A stretch of DNA of 64,000 bases from Hyaloscypha bicolor E (taxonomy: Eukaryota; Ascomycota; Leotiomycetes; Helotiales; Hyaloscyphaceae): the NCBI RefSeq assembly GCF_002865645.1, contig NW_020194512.1:2521183-2585182 (forward strand). Direction: 5' to 3'. A model generated the notes under the pieces. The model searched no databases. It was not told the origin of the DNA and saw nothing but the letters and a program-made list of their open reading frames with translations. This document shows positions 23,926 to 35,519 of this stretch, piece by piece (the stretch's first letter is position 1; each line of letters starts with the position of its first letter). Position numbers and translations under genes: made by a program.

Positions 23926-25499
23926 TCAGACACAATTTATAGCAAGAGTACTCTTGTCCACATTCTTGCAAGTCCATTGAGCTACCTTCCCACTTGGATT
24001 CGTGATATTGATGTTCGTGGCCACAATATTCTGACATGCCTGCTAAATCACGGTTAGATTCCACCTCAGAAAAAGGGGGCCTCCTCACTGTTTGATTACT
24101 GCACACCAAAGTCCCAACGGTTGGGTCGTATTTCTTCGAGGTTCCGGTGAAATCATTGAAAACGATGTCTTCGATCAGCATTTTTGACTGCAAATTTTAT
24201 CATCAATATTGGGCTTGATAGGGAGCGGAGGCGACTCACAGGATACATATTGCAGAGTGTGACATTACTTTGGCCATAACATTGAGTCAATTCAATGGCG
24301 TCTAAATCTTGGGTCAGTAACACGGTGATAGAAATGAGAAGGATCGGAGCTTACAATCAACGCCAGTGTCGTGCATTCCATTATAGGTTACATTTCGCAC
24401 GATTCCGACCCCACCACCAGAGCTGGTAGAGTTGCTCCCCGGTACAGCTCCGGGGTAGACTTTGATACGTGCACCATCTCCAGCATTACTCATTGATGTG
24501 TTGTAGATGTAAAGATTTTCTTTCGTATTATGAGTTGCTTGTCTCTTCACAAGCGGTAAAGAGGTCAACTCACCTGCAATATCTGTCTCTCCGAGGTATT
24601 GTCCAAGAGAGCCAACAGAGATTCCATGAGAGCCAGTGCAGCGGAGATTTTGCACAACAACATTGGTGCTATTTGGTTTGAAAGAGACACAATCATCGGT
24701 ATTTGAGATGTAGCTGTTTTGGATGACAATAGCATCAGATCTATAAAGGTCCCAACCATCTTCAAGCCCCGTCAGCCAAATTTCATTTCCTTGCGGGAAT
24801 GCTTGTTGACCCACCTGAATTCTTTGAAGGATTGCTGTTGTTTGACAACACAGTCATGGTCATATTATCGAAAATGAGATCCGAGCTGTTGGCAACGAAG
24901 TGGAACCAATTCGGAGGATTAGAAAGGCTCAGATCGTTGAACGTTCCACCTTGTAGGCCTACGACTCCAACCAAAATTGGCCGCTGAAGAGTGATGTTGG
25001 TCACCATGCGGTCCCACCATACTTGTCCATTACCATTGATCATCCCACCACCATAAATATTGACATCTTTGCCCCCAAACTGCCAAAACAAGCATGCTCC
25101 TTGATAAGTATATTTGAAGCTGGCTTGCAGCCAGTAGTTGATGTCTTCGGTGAAGCTGATTTCTCCCTTGATGATGAAATCCACGGACTGGAGAAATGTC
25201 AGATCTAGAGCTTGACCTATGATGTACTTGGGATCGAGAAGGGCAACAGTTCCGCCGTTGTTGCAAGCTTTCGCGGCCGAGAAGATAATTTGGCTGTCGT
25301 CTTGTCCGTTCCCAAAGGCATGGACATAGCAAGTCTTGGTTCTGCGCGGTGAGACTGCGTGAGGCTTTCCATGATTGTATGGGAAAGGGGCTACCGTTGG
25401 ACGAGGAGGGAGACTTGGAGCACAACTTGATGCCGCTGCGCAAAGCTTGGTGAAGGTACTCAGGCCCAAGATGGCTCCATAAATGATTGAGGCACGCAT
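23926..25499 (-). CDS. Exo-polygalacturonase, glycoside hydrolase family 28
   Basis: This secreted enzyme should remove galacturonate from the non-reducing end of polygalacturonan. Minus-strand exons are 24815-25499, 24574-24759, 24355-24519, 24240-24301, 24089-24187 and 23926-24039, giving 436 aa. A signal peptide ([20 protein letters not shown]) starts at the chosen Met; the frame extends upstream, but this Met gives the only sensible secretion signal. GH28 landmarks: [12 protein letters not shown] (about 248-259) with two catalytic Asp, [11 protein letters not shown] with the catalytic His (about 274), and ARIKVYPG with the substrate-binding Arg-x-Lys. Overall order, including [16 protein letters not shown] and [17 protein letters not shown], fits the fungal exo-type (PgaX/Pgx) rather than endo-polygalacturonases. 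Many Asn-glycosylation sequons are present. The five introns (49-55 nt) each restore a conserved block. It is divergent from the pectin methylesterase at 26462. Confidence 0.9.
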
Positions 25500-26461
25500 T
25501 TCGGTGTTGTTACAAAAGACTAAGTTTGAGCAAACACGAAATCGAGGATGAGAGACTCTCAGAAGAGGATCCAATTTGACTTGAGATGAAATGTCAATGG
25601 CACCATCAATGTCCTTGATCAAATAAGCTCGCTGGATATTGTGCATGAGGATACATTCAGGTGATGAAGAAATCGTGGCGGTTGAGGCGGCACACACGGA
25701 AGGAGTTTTCCCATCAAATTGTTAAAGTCAAGAATAATGTTCTCCGCATTTAGAGCCAGAAGAGCTCGAAATAAAAGTGGATATCTTGCTTCGCTGAGGG
25801 TATCTCTAGCCGAGGACATGATGGCTGCCTGAACATGAGGATTTCCTGCGCGCGAATGCCGCTGCATCGATTGACAAGGTGTGAATGGAGATCTTCGGAC
25901 TATTAATTCTCCTGGAAAGTTCTCAAGGACGAGGGGTTGTTAGTATCATCTCAGAATGATCCCGACTTTTCGACAGCCACTATTTTAGCCTAAACATATA
26001 TAACCTGGTACCTGCGCCGGTTAAACTGGTTGAATGCGAAAGATTCCTCTTTGCAGCTTCTAAACGCTAATTCCCCGCAAATTCCCCGCAAATTCCCCAC
26101 ATGTTCAGAGCTTAAACTTCTAGCTGGGGGCGAACCTGAATCCTGCACGAAATAACAACGTCGTCAATATCTTCCAGCTGTCTGGTAGTTGGAAATATTT
26201 GATTTTCCACCAATCGGTCCAAAGATGAAAATGGAACAGAGAACGAATTGTTTTGTCACCGCCATACGAGTGAAAGAGCGCTTTAGTGAAATGGTGCTTA
26301 ATACTGCTGCTTGGTTTATCATCCCACAACCTTGGATATATTGATGAAGGGTTCCCAGAAAACTTCAATGAAACGTTGAGCTCATATGGTGTTTGAGAAC
26401 CTTCAATCCCCCACCTACCAATTTGCTAATTGAAGATATCTATCGCTTGGCCACATCAATC
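25500..26461. promoter_or_regulatory. Shared promoter of the GH28 and CE8 pectinase genes
   Basis: The 962 bp between the two start codons hold three CreA-type sites at 26073-26078 (CCCCGC), 26084-26089 (CCCCGC) and 26095-26100 (CCCCAC). They are spaced exactly 11 bp apart, about one DNA turn. A CCACCAAT box lies at 26207-26214. CreA (glucose repression) binds SYGGRG and its complement; GaaR, the galacturonate-responsive activator of pectinases in Aspergillus and Botrytis, is associated with CCNCCAA-type motifs. Glucose repression and galacturonate induction of both genes are the natural inference. Confidence 0.55.
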
Positions 26462-27766
26462 ATGCTAGTCTTCCAGAACAATCAGAGATGGGCAATCATC
26501 TCTGCCATTCTCCTTGCCACCTCCAGACCAACGATCGCAGACACATCAATTTACAGCAAATGCCAAACTCCCACACCCAATCCACTCACAGGGTGTCCTC
26601 CAAATACTCTCTGGGTGTCCCAAACCGACTGCGCAGCTGATTTTACCACAATCCAAGGAGCCATATCCTCTCTTCCAGACAACAACACCAACTATACGAT
26701 TCTCGTCATGCCTGGGATGTATATCGAGCAACTAAATGTTACCCGATCAGCTCCATTGACCATCCTTGGACAAACGCCAACTCCAAACGAACAGGGCGAT
26801 AACACCGTGACCGTGTATTGGGCGTCTGCCAACTCGAACGGCAGATTTACAGACAATGCATTCACATCAGTTCTGACCGTAGCACCAAATCTTGCTGCAA
26901 GTTTGACAGGCTCTGGAAATACCGGGTACCCTGTGCCAGCAGATACGCCCTTTGGCTGCATTGACTTCCGTGTTTACAACATTGACTTCAGAAATGTGGC
27001 TACGGAAATAAGTGCTGGCCCTTCTCTGGCAGTGAGCATCAGCAGAGCAAATGCAGGCTTTTACTTTTCGGGTTTCTATAGTTACCAAGATACCGTAAGT
27101 GGGCCTTTTTGGAATTAAAAATGTAATCGCTAATGGGAAATCAAGGTCTATGTCGGCAAGCTGGGAAATGCTTACTTCTACCGTAATACCATTGCTGGCC
27201 AAACAGATTTCTTCTATGGTAAGTCCACATTGAACTTTCTTAGGACAAATCACGAACTGATAATTTACGCAGGTTTTGGAACTGCCTGGATCCAACACTC
27301 ATGGATTCAAATGAGATCCTGCGGTGGCGGGGTCACCGCTTGGAAAGGAACGAACACGACTTTCGCAAACAAGTACGGCGTGTATATTTCCGACTCTTTC
27401 TTAAACGCAGCAAACAGCAGCATAGCGCCCGCAATGGTAGGAAAGTGCTATCTCGGCCGGCCTTGGAACGCACAGCACCGAAGTGTTTACATCAACACGT
27501 ACATGGATGCGAGTATCCGGGGTCAAGGGTACGAGAAATGGAGCTCCAACCCTCTGACGGACAACTACAACAACTATACCATCATGGCTGAATACAAATC
27601 CTCGGGGCTTGGTTTCAATTTGACTGCTAGGATTGCGGGGAACGTGACCCAAGAGTTTACAGCGGATCAGGCGAGAGCGTACCGAACTCCAAAGGATGTT
27701 TTCATGAAGCCGGATGGCTCGCAGTCTGACATTTCTTGGATTGATCCAGCTGCATATAACTGGTGA
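26462..27766 (+). CDS. Pectin methylesterase, carbohydrate esterase family 8
   Basis: This secreted esterase should remove methyl groups from pectin, which opens it to polygalacturonases such as the divergent neighbour. Exons are 26462-27094, 27146-27218 and 27273-27766, giving 399 aa. The start MLVFQNNQRW gives a hydrophobic signal segment (AIISAILLATSRPTIA); an earlier Met at 26393 would put 23 extra residues before it. Family motifs are in order: ADFTTIQGAISSLP, MPGMYIEQLNV, SYQDTV with the first catalytic Asp (rebuilt across intron 1), GQTDFFYGFGTAW with the second Asp (rebuilt across intron 2), and YLGRPWNAQHRSV with the conserved Arg. The third motif normally reads DFIFG, here DFFYG, so this is a diverged subfamily, but no catalytic residue is lost. 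Asn-glycosylation sequons are frequent. Confidence 0.9.
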
Positions 27767-29624
27767 TTGAAAAATAATAAATCGTTTATGGCGAATATGA
27801 TTGTTTATGGCTTTTGAAAAGACAACAAGACATCCGTGGAAATACAATCATGTGATCCACACTTGCAGCGTTTGAGCAGCGACCACCACCACGGGTTCAA
27901 ATCCTCTACAGTAATAAAGAAAGATAAAAATCCTAACAACTAGAAGTATCCACTAGCCCACCGCCCAAACCCCCATCCGCCCACGCCTAAAAAATCGATT
28001 TTTAATCACACCTTCATTATAATTACAAATCCTTTAATAAAGTAACATCCTATAGTATTTTCGATATCCTAATAACTATATATTTAATTTAATCTTGTAG
28101 TACGGCTAGAATCGCCTATTAAAGTCGAATTTTTATTTTTTTGGTACACGCCCGGACCACAAAAAATTAAGGAAGGCCGCCCCAACCAAAAAAAATTAAG
28201 AAAGACCGCCGCATACCAAAAAAATAAAAATTCGACTTTAATAGGCGATTCTAGCCGTACTACAAGATTAAATTAAATATATAGTTATTAGGATATCGAA
28301 AATACTATAGGATGTTACTTTATTAAAGGATTTGTAATTATAATGAAGGTGTGATTAAAAATCGATTTTTTAGGCGTGGGCGGATGGGGGTTTGGGCGGT
28401 GGGCTAGTGGATACTTCTAGCTGATTACTGGGAACTATAAAATAAGGGTGGGTGGGCGAGTTGTGGTTACATTTTGGTGTTATGGCAAAAAACTCGGATT
28501 GATCTCTCGAAAACTAAATATTTTGTGTTTATAGGGGCTCGCTTATATGGAATCGTGGCTTCAGGGGCCAGTCTCGCTAATTTCGCGGGAAATCTAAATT
28601 TGGATCACGTGCTAGTATTTGCAGAATGCGGAAAAATAACGACTTCAAGGAAATTGCTCCTGAAGCTTGTTGTGCGATTGGGCGTGTATACGGTTAGTAG
28701 TCAGTTAACTGTCTTCAAATCTTTTGTTTTCATTTCTGATACTGACAAGTTTCGTTGCGAGGTAGCTCTCTTTCTTGCTTGATTCGGCGGGGAGGCACTG
28801 ATCTCAATAGCCAAGCAATTAAAGAAGCTAATGAGACTTCTTTCCGACTTACTTCCCTGAATATAAAGCCTATTGAAAGAGCAGTTTATCTTTCTTACCA
28901 TTGGCAGTCATGTGTGTTGGTGCCAGTCACGCTCCTTAAATTTCTAGCAACCTGCTTTTGAATTTATATATCTCATCACTCGACTAAATAACCAAATGTA
29001 CTACTTTGAGCTACTGCTGGGAGATTCACAGAACATTCTGACAACAAAGACGACCTTGAGTCGGTATTGAGAGCGATTAAACATCAATTCTCTTCCTCAG
29101 CCTTTCCAGGATGCCATTCAAGTAACAAGCGGCTTAAACACATAATATCTCTAGCTGAATGTGTTAGATATTAAAGATAACAACTAATTAAATCTATAAT
29201 AGTACACCTTTCGTTCTTGCGGATTCTAACAAATACTCAACTAAGAGAAGAGTATTGTAGAAATAGTAAAAGAGACGTCCCGAACTTCGAAGGCTAGACA
29301 AAGTGTAATTAGCTAAGAAATGGGAAGCAAAGATCGCGTGAAGAGATTCTCAGGGTGTTCGAGTGAGCTGGGTAAGTCAAGGCGATTATTAAGGCCCGAG
29401 CAAGAACGGCATGCCTACCGGTTTAATGCGAAGCACGAGAGAGAGCGATTTGGTTCATAAATATTCATGCATTAAATTATCTATTAAGCCCCCGATGACA
29501 TCAATATTAGTCCCGGGCCAAGAATCAGAAAATCCACCCACTGTGGACATAAACACCCTAGACCCAGCAATCCCAACGCACATGACGAACAGAAGTTTCT
29601 GGCTTGGGCCATTCCATCCTTTTC
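27767..29624. other. Intergenic region with a foldback element
   Basis: No gene is seen between the esterase and the first HsbA gene. The left part contains the foldback element at 27940-28420. The rest (28421-29624) is moderately AT-rich with short open frames on both strands, none recognisable. Confidence 0.55.
27940..28420. mobile_element. Foldback/MITE-like element with perfect 207-bp inverted arms
   Basis: The left arm (27940-28146) and right arm (28214-28420) are exact reverse complements as far as I can read them, position by position with no gaps, around a 67-bp spacer. The outer ends read CTAGAAGTATCC and GGATACTTCTAG. The element could thus have a TA duplication with a GAAGTATCC terminus or a CTAG duplication; both readings fit. 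There is no coding capacity. The arms contain TTCGACTTTAATAGGCG and other C/G-bearing sites that are not decayed, unlike the RIP-affected block to the right. A transcript through it would form a long hairpin. Confidence 0.85.
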
Positions 29625-30596
29625 TTACAATAACAGAGCAGCAGCGGCGAGGGCAAGTATACCGAAGGAGTTGGTGGCGTAGTTGAGATCGGCAGCACCA
29701 GTATACGTCCCCAACGTTGACGATGTCGTCTTGGTCAAGGCTCCAGTGCCAGAGACTGTGCTGGATTTTGTCGTGTTTAGAGAGGTTGATGTGCATGTAG
29801 GAGTCACGCTAGTGTACTTCACACCTGATCTGGTTAGAGAGGGGCCTGTCTTGGTGCTTGAGCTAGTTGTATTGGAACTCGAGTAGGATGTAGTGGAGCT
29901 CGAGGAGGCTGTGATGGAGAGCGGGGAGGATGTGGTGGAGCTTGAAGACGTTGTGGTGGAGATCAAGGAGGATGTGGTTGAGCTTGAGGACGTTGTGGAG
30001 CTTGAGGACGTTGTGCTGGAGCTCGAGGAGGTTATAGCATTGGTGCAATTGTTGGAGGCGAAAGCCGCGACACCCTCTGCTAATGCTGCCTCAAAAGGGG
30101 CAGCCAACGAAGCAGCAAGGGCTTGAGCAGCCGCAGGAACCAGAGCGACGATGGCGTTGATGAGGGCCTGGGAGGCTGTCTGTATGCCGGTCACTTGGGA
30201 GTTGATATCTTGGCAAAGTCCGTTCGCTTCGAATGCTGATTTCATCGCAATCAGATCTTTGACGAGTGATTTGCCCAGAGCCTGCAAGGCGGTTACGGGG
30301 GCTGCTAAGGTTATTGCATTATTGAGGGTGAGATTACCGCTCCCCGTTACGGTTGTTGTTCCGCTCTCGATGGTAGCTTGTAGAGCGGCAGAATCGCTAT
30401 CAATTGTGGAAGAGTCGCTAGTGAAGGCATTGACAGCTGAGTCAAGTGTAGAGATCCCGGATCCAACCGCAAGTAGGATATTGGTGATGGTAGGCACGTC
30501 TCGTTCAACGAGTGTAGGCTCACGGTCGAGGACGATGGGTTCGGCAGCGATGCCGAGAACTAAGGTAATGAATGGCAGGGCGATTGTGAACCTCAT
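29625..30596 (-). CDS. HsbA-domain cell-wall protein, probably GPI-anchored
   Basis: The protein has the hydrophobic surface binding protein A (HsbA) / galactomannoprotein domain, known from Aspergillus, where HsbA sticks to hydrophobic surfaces and recruits hydrolases. The single exon encodes 323 aa. The start is the Met with a clear signal peptide (MRFTIALPFITLVLGIAAEP); the frame runs on upstream, but with unlikely composition. The HsbA helical domain spans about residues 35-185 (VPTITNILLAVGSGISTLDSAV to CTNAITS). A long Ser/Thr tract (SSSSTTSSSSTT type) follows, expected to be O-mannosylated and to span the wall. A hydrophobic C-terminus (FGILALAAAALLL) after a small-residue site suggests GPI anchoring. 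A second HsbA gene lies 1.8 kb away, divergently oriented. Confidence 0.82.
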   Translation of the reverse strand: MRFTIALPFITLVLGIAAEPIVLDREPTLVERDVPTITNILLAVGSGISTLDSAVNAFTSDSSTIDSDSAALQATIESGTTTVTGSGNLTLNNAITLAAPVTALQALGKSLVKDLIAMKSAFEANGLCQDINSQVTGIQTASQALINAIVALVPAAAQALAASLAAPFEAALAEGVAAFASNNCTNAITSSSSSTTSSSSTTSSSSTTSSLISTTTSSSSTTSSPLSITASSSSTTSYSSSNTTSSSTKTGPSLTRSGVKYTSVTPTCTSTSLNTTKSSTVSGTGALTKTTSSTLGTYTGAADLNYATNSFGILALAAAALLL

Positions 30597-32365
30597 ATTG
30601 ATACGTTCCGGTCGGTAAGAAATCGATGTCTTGTAAGAGTCAACTGAGCAATTTGTGCAAGTGAGCGAGGACTTTTCGAAAATCTTGAAAGAAAGTCTTG
30701 AAAGAAAGTGTGAAAAGAAGGTCTTGAGGGAAGGACTGATGATACTAGAGATATGAAGACCCTCAACAGTATTAAAGACGGAGGCTTGGTTTCCTTCACA
30801 TGCTGCTTGCCATGGGTTCATGACTACCGTCAACGTGAAATTGAAATGCGTCGCAAGCCTCGGTCTCTACTGTGCCATATTTGAAATTAAGCATGAAAAA
30901 CCAACCCATTCAACATCTGTGGGGCCCCGCTTTGGCGTTTCCCTGGGCTTTGAAAATTGCGTAATAAAATTGAACAATTTTAAAGTGAAGATTCTAGCTT
31001 CGATATGATCTCTAAAATCTGATTGCTGATTGGTTGCCCACCTTGTCCCCGAATGCAAGGAAGAGGGAGGTGTCTGTGCGGACCTCGACGTTTCTTCAGC
31101 TTAAGGTTTTAATAAGCCCTCAACTTATAAGACGACGGGTGTGGTTCTACTTCTGGATGGTGTTGCAGGTACTCCGTACGAGCGCGAATAAATGGTGATT
31201 GAATTTGCCCAATGACAGGCCAAGAAGAGATTTCCTGACCATTTTATGGGCGAACCCAGTCGGATTTTCGACTTTATTTGGACTCGCCTAACATCTGGCC
31301 CCTGTATGAACGGAAGTAGAATCGGATTATGCGGCCCCGGCTGCCTTTTCCGGCTCGGTCCCGGCTCCCGGGCGGACACCTCTCTGGCCAACTCAATACA
31401 ACGAAGAACGGGGTTCCGGGGGGGGGGTCAACTCGAAAGTACTCGGTAAACAATGTCACCATTCTTGGCCCTGATCTCGCCACAGTTGACTATCCAGAGA
31501 CGTTATATACAGATACAGTAAAAGTGGACCAGAACACGACGTCATACCTCGGGGATAAACTTTAGAAGAATCCAAATTATAAAAAAAAAAAAGTCTTTGT
31601 AGCTCATTTCCCACGACGACATAGGGGGGTTGTGGAGAAAAGGCCAGATTTGGACAGCGCATTAGAAGGACCTGCATTGCTCGGATAAATCCGAGCAGCC
31701 CTGCACGGTGTCAGGGGTAAAGATGGGGAAGCGTGAGGGTAAAATAGACCCGTGACGAACATGGGAACAAGGCGTTTGCATGTGTTGCACTCCGGCGCTT
31801 GATGATATTCCCAACATCTATACCTCTTGCTTTCGATTGTGAGTCTGTGAGAAATACTATTCCCACCCCTCCCCCCCTCCCCAAATGCTGCTAGCGGACT
31901 CCACCGCCATTTTTCGATGAGACTCGACTTCTGAGTGGTTCGAAGACCTGGTCTGAGATCTTGGGAACCTGGCCAGCCACCACACAGGGCAAGAACTGGT
32001 CCAGATGACATGCTGAGGGTGCACGTAGAAGGTTCGTGAAGGCTTTCTGCCCTGGAAGTGGCTCTCAGCTCGCTTGAAAGGCACTTTCTCACTGGTTAAT
32101 TACCCTGGTTCCTACCGCAGCAATACCCAAAAAGCTATGCGCTTACAATTATGTACGGAGCCACAGTGCTGAGGAGGTCATATCTGGTTACAACCTACCT
32201 CGGCTCCATGTGTACCATGTGGGATCTGTCCAAGTTTCTTGACTATAAAGGAAGACTGAAAATCTAAGTTGTCTCCCCTCTTAACTCTTTTTTAAACCAG
32301 TCTTCACTCTTGATAACTTACCAAATATATTTTCCACAACAGTCTCCTGCTTGAGCCAGTTCAAA
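30597..32365. other. Divergent intergenic region between the two HsbA genes
   Basis: The 1.77 kb between the two HsbA start codons should contain both promoters. A poly-G run near 31419-31428 and a poly-A run near 31581-31592 are visible. Open frames are short and lie on both strands without motifs. No repeat or RNA gene was recognised. Confidence 0.5.
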
Positions 32366-32949
32366 ATGATCCAAATCAAGAGCATCATCACCGCCGTGCT
32401 CGGTCTAACTGTTGCAACATGTACTCCTATCGTACAGCGATCGGCGGCAACAGTTTTAACTGATCTCGCAACCATTGGTACCGATCTTTCCACCCTGACC
32501 ACTGCCGTCCAAAGCTATGCAGGAGGATTGACCGATGCTTTGGTCATTGCAACCGACGAGACCACTCTGGACACGGCCATTAACCAGGCAACCACCGACG
32601 CAACCGCCGCAACTAGCTTTTCAGCCTCTGATAGCACTAGTGTCGTCGCCGCCGTTGCATCGCTAGCTCCTAAGATTACGACCGGGCTCAGTGCTTTGGC
32701 TTCCAAGGTATTTTGCATGAATTCAAACTTGCAATTCGTTAGATGCTCACTACCAAATTTTAGGAGAGCCTCTTTGCTGCCTCTGGCCTTGATAGCCTTG
32801 TCCTGAGTCTCTTGCAGACCCTACAAACCGATACCGATGCGCTTGGTGCTGCTCTTCAGGCAAAGGCTCAGTCCACTGATGTTGCGACCCTCAAGAGTTA
32901 CCAGACACAGATCGATGCTGGATTTGCGTCCGTTATCGCCGTGTATTAG
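32366..32949 (+). CDS. Small secreted HsbA-domain protein
   Basis: This is a short paralogue of the HsbA family, here without the Ser/Thr tract and GPI signal. Exons are 32366-32707 and 32764-32949, separated by a 56-nt phase-0 intron, giving 175 aa. The start MIQIKSIITAVLGLTVATCT is a signal peptide in a reasonable Kozak context (AAAATGA); upstream there is only a non-ATG extension. The mature part is made of amphipathic helices rich in Ala, Thr and Ser (TVLTDLATIGTDLSTLTTAV, then LLQTLQTDTDALGAALQ), typical of the domain. Joining the exons gives ASKESLFAASGLDSLV, which keeps the helix pattern. It is expected to be secreted and to bind hydrophobic surfaces or sit in the wall. Confidence 0.8.
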
Positions 32950-33560
32950 CACATGCAACTCGATAGTACTTTAGGACCATATAGCTATGCCCTGGAGGAA
33001 AGGGCGCACTGTCTGACGGAACGGAAGTGGAGGCAAAGAGGCGTGAGACTTTGTTTGGATCTCGGATGTAGTGTAAATGTTCTTTCTCCCTAATTGAACG
33101 TTACTTCTTGTGGGATAGCCAGATGTCATCTGTTCACTCAATTTCCCTTTATCTAAAAGCATTGTTGACATGGCGAATGCCTTTATGGCGCGAGCCTATA
33201 ATTCTTGACGTCGGGTCCTCTCGACAGGCTTTTCTTTGCTGCCCGTATGAAATAAACACCTCAGACGTCGTCGAAAGCAGCGGGTCAGGCAAGCGAGCCT
33301 ACACCAGAAGCAGGAGCGCTAAACTTAAAGAGACAGCGCACCTGATCACAGTTCCCGTTAAAGTTACCATTATTCACGAACCATAAAGGCAACTCTGAAA
33401 AAGGAGGTCTGAAGATCTACACCCTACATCTTCTAACCCAATTCTGTGACATTAAGCTCTGTCCAGTCCGCATTCCTGCTCCTCTAAACTAGCCAGAGGG
33501 CTAATTCTGGGAGTTCTAAGCCTTATTTCTATTGCTTAAAGCAATTTTTTTTGGGGGCGA
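32950..33560. other. 3' flank of the HsbA gene up to the AT-rich block
   Basis: The stretch is of ordinary composition with no supported gene; an open frame at 33108-33386 has no motif. Within about 100 bp after 33540 the sequence turns into the AT-rich block. Confidence 0.5.
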
Positions 33561-35168
33561 AGTGAATCGCGTATTTCTACAGGGCTTTCTCTAGTAGATG
33601 AGATCCTGAAATATAGCCTGGAGTATTATATAGAGTGTAATTTAATATAATTATTATTTATATTTATCCTTATATTATATAAGAGTGCTACAAAAGCTGC
33701 TAGTATAGCGTTCGCTTATCCTTAAGCCAGGAATCTTAATTTTAGTGCCAAAAAAAAATTAAATATAGTAATTATTGGGAAGGTTACGTGAAATTGAAAT
33801 CTATACCCTAGTTTAGACAGGTTAGTTTAATATTTAATAATTGCTCTTTATTCTAGCGCGTTTTTTTAAATATTAAGAGGTATTAAAATAGCCTAATAAT
33901 ATTTCCTTTTACGCCCTATTATCTATTAGTAATAGTTAATTTGATTATAGGCAAGATAATCTACTACTACCCAAAGTCAGGTGATTTAGAGAGTTTTGGC
34001 TAATAATACCTTATTCTGTCTTATATAGCTAGCCCAGATTTTGGGTTTAATTTTACGTAATAGATTCTATACGGGAATTGATTTGATATTATATTTCCTA
34101 ATATTATTATATTCAAGTTTAATTGAGATTTGGGTATATATAATTTTGCTATAGGAATTATTCTCTAGTAAAAGGCTTGCTATAATAACTACTAGAATAA
34201 TACTGTTTCTCAGAAACTTTAAACGTTAATTAGAAATATCTTAATAAGGGCTTATATATATATTATTATAGTTATAAGTATTTAGCTAAGGGCAGTTTTA
34301 GTATAAAAGACTAATATTTTTATTTATTCTTTTTATATAATATTTAAAGTAATACTTTTTTTCAGATTTCTAAAAAGCTATAGCTTGCCTTAATACTATA
34401 TAAATATTTAATAGCTATTATTTCTATTATCCTAAAATATAATATAGCTAAAATATATATATATAAGGGTATATATATTCTATACTTAATATCTATATTA
34501 AGGGGGGTTTTAGAGAAGGAAAGGGTTATTACTTCTTGGCTATTATAAAGATCTTTCTGGTATTACTATTACTCTAGCTATATATATCTGAAATCTAGTA
34601 TTAGTATTTATATAGACCTATAGGCAGTTAGTAGCTCTAATTCGAGCTATACGGAGAGCTTTACCCTAATCTATAACCTGAATATATCTAGCTAATATAT
34701 CCTTAATATACTATTCTGCCTTTCTAAGTACTTTCCAAATAGTAGTAACCTTATTAGGGTGGATTAGCGGCTTATTCTAGAACTATTCCAGAATATATAG
34801 GGGAATTATACTTTATCTAATATTACTATAGCGGGAATAAAAGCCTGGAGCATTAATTATATAGGGAGGTAGTAGAGAATTAATAGAGGTAATTTCTATT
34901 ATATTAGTAATGAATTCTATGGGATTAGAAGCCGGGTTAAGAGGAGAGCCAGGTATAGGACTTCGAGTTATAGGAGAGAATCGAGTATTGGGAGATCTAG
35001 AACAAGTTCGATTACTGCTAAGAATATTCCTGTTTATAATTTCTAATACTTCTAGAGGCTAGTTAGCTATAACCGAAGGTTAATGGCAAGGGAATAATAT
35101 ATAGCTACGGATATTATAGTAAGAAGTCGGTAATAGTAAAGGAGGAGAAGAGGGGCCAAAAAATATAG

Positions 35169-35519
35169 TATAGTAGTCTATATCTATTAGAGTTGGCTCT
35201 CTAGTTAGGGCGGGGCTTAGTACAGCTATAGCTAGTATTTAATTTCCCGGTCTTACTAGAGTATTACTACTATAGTAGTCTATATTTATTAGAGTTAGCT
35301 TCCTATTTAGAGCTAGGCTTAGCGAAGCTATAGCTAGCGTTTGATTTCCCGGACCCGCTAGGGTATTGCCCCTATAGTTACCTGGAGAATATACTAGAGA
35401 ATTACTACTATAGCTACTTGGTATATAGGCTAGAGAATTGCCGCTATAGCTACTTAGTATATATACCGGAGAATTACTACTATAGCTACTCGGTATATAT
35501 ACTAGGGAGCTACTACTAC
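35169..35519 (-). repeat. Decayed coding minisatellite, 102-bp and 36-bp units
   Basis: Two copies of a 102-bp unit begin at 35169 and 35271, and about four copies of a 36-bp unit follow (about 35357-35519). Both periods are multiples of three. On the minus strand the 36-bp units read open as repeats like YIPSSYSSNSPV. Neighbouring minus-strand sequence up to about 36010 is also Ser/Pro/Tyr-rich. The stretch looks like a former repetitive-protein coding region now broken by stops. Confidence 0.6.

Noticed and set aside
27870..27905. GGGTTCAAATCC resembles the B box / T arm of a tRNA gene
   Set aside because: No acceptor stem pairing, no A box at the right distance and no anticodon arm could be found upstream; it is at most a fragment of a SINE-like element.
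29683..30126. Long plus-strand open frames with Glu/Val-rich repeats
   Set aside because: They are the antisense of the Ser/Thr tract of the HsbA gene on the minus strand and follow its codon periodicity.
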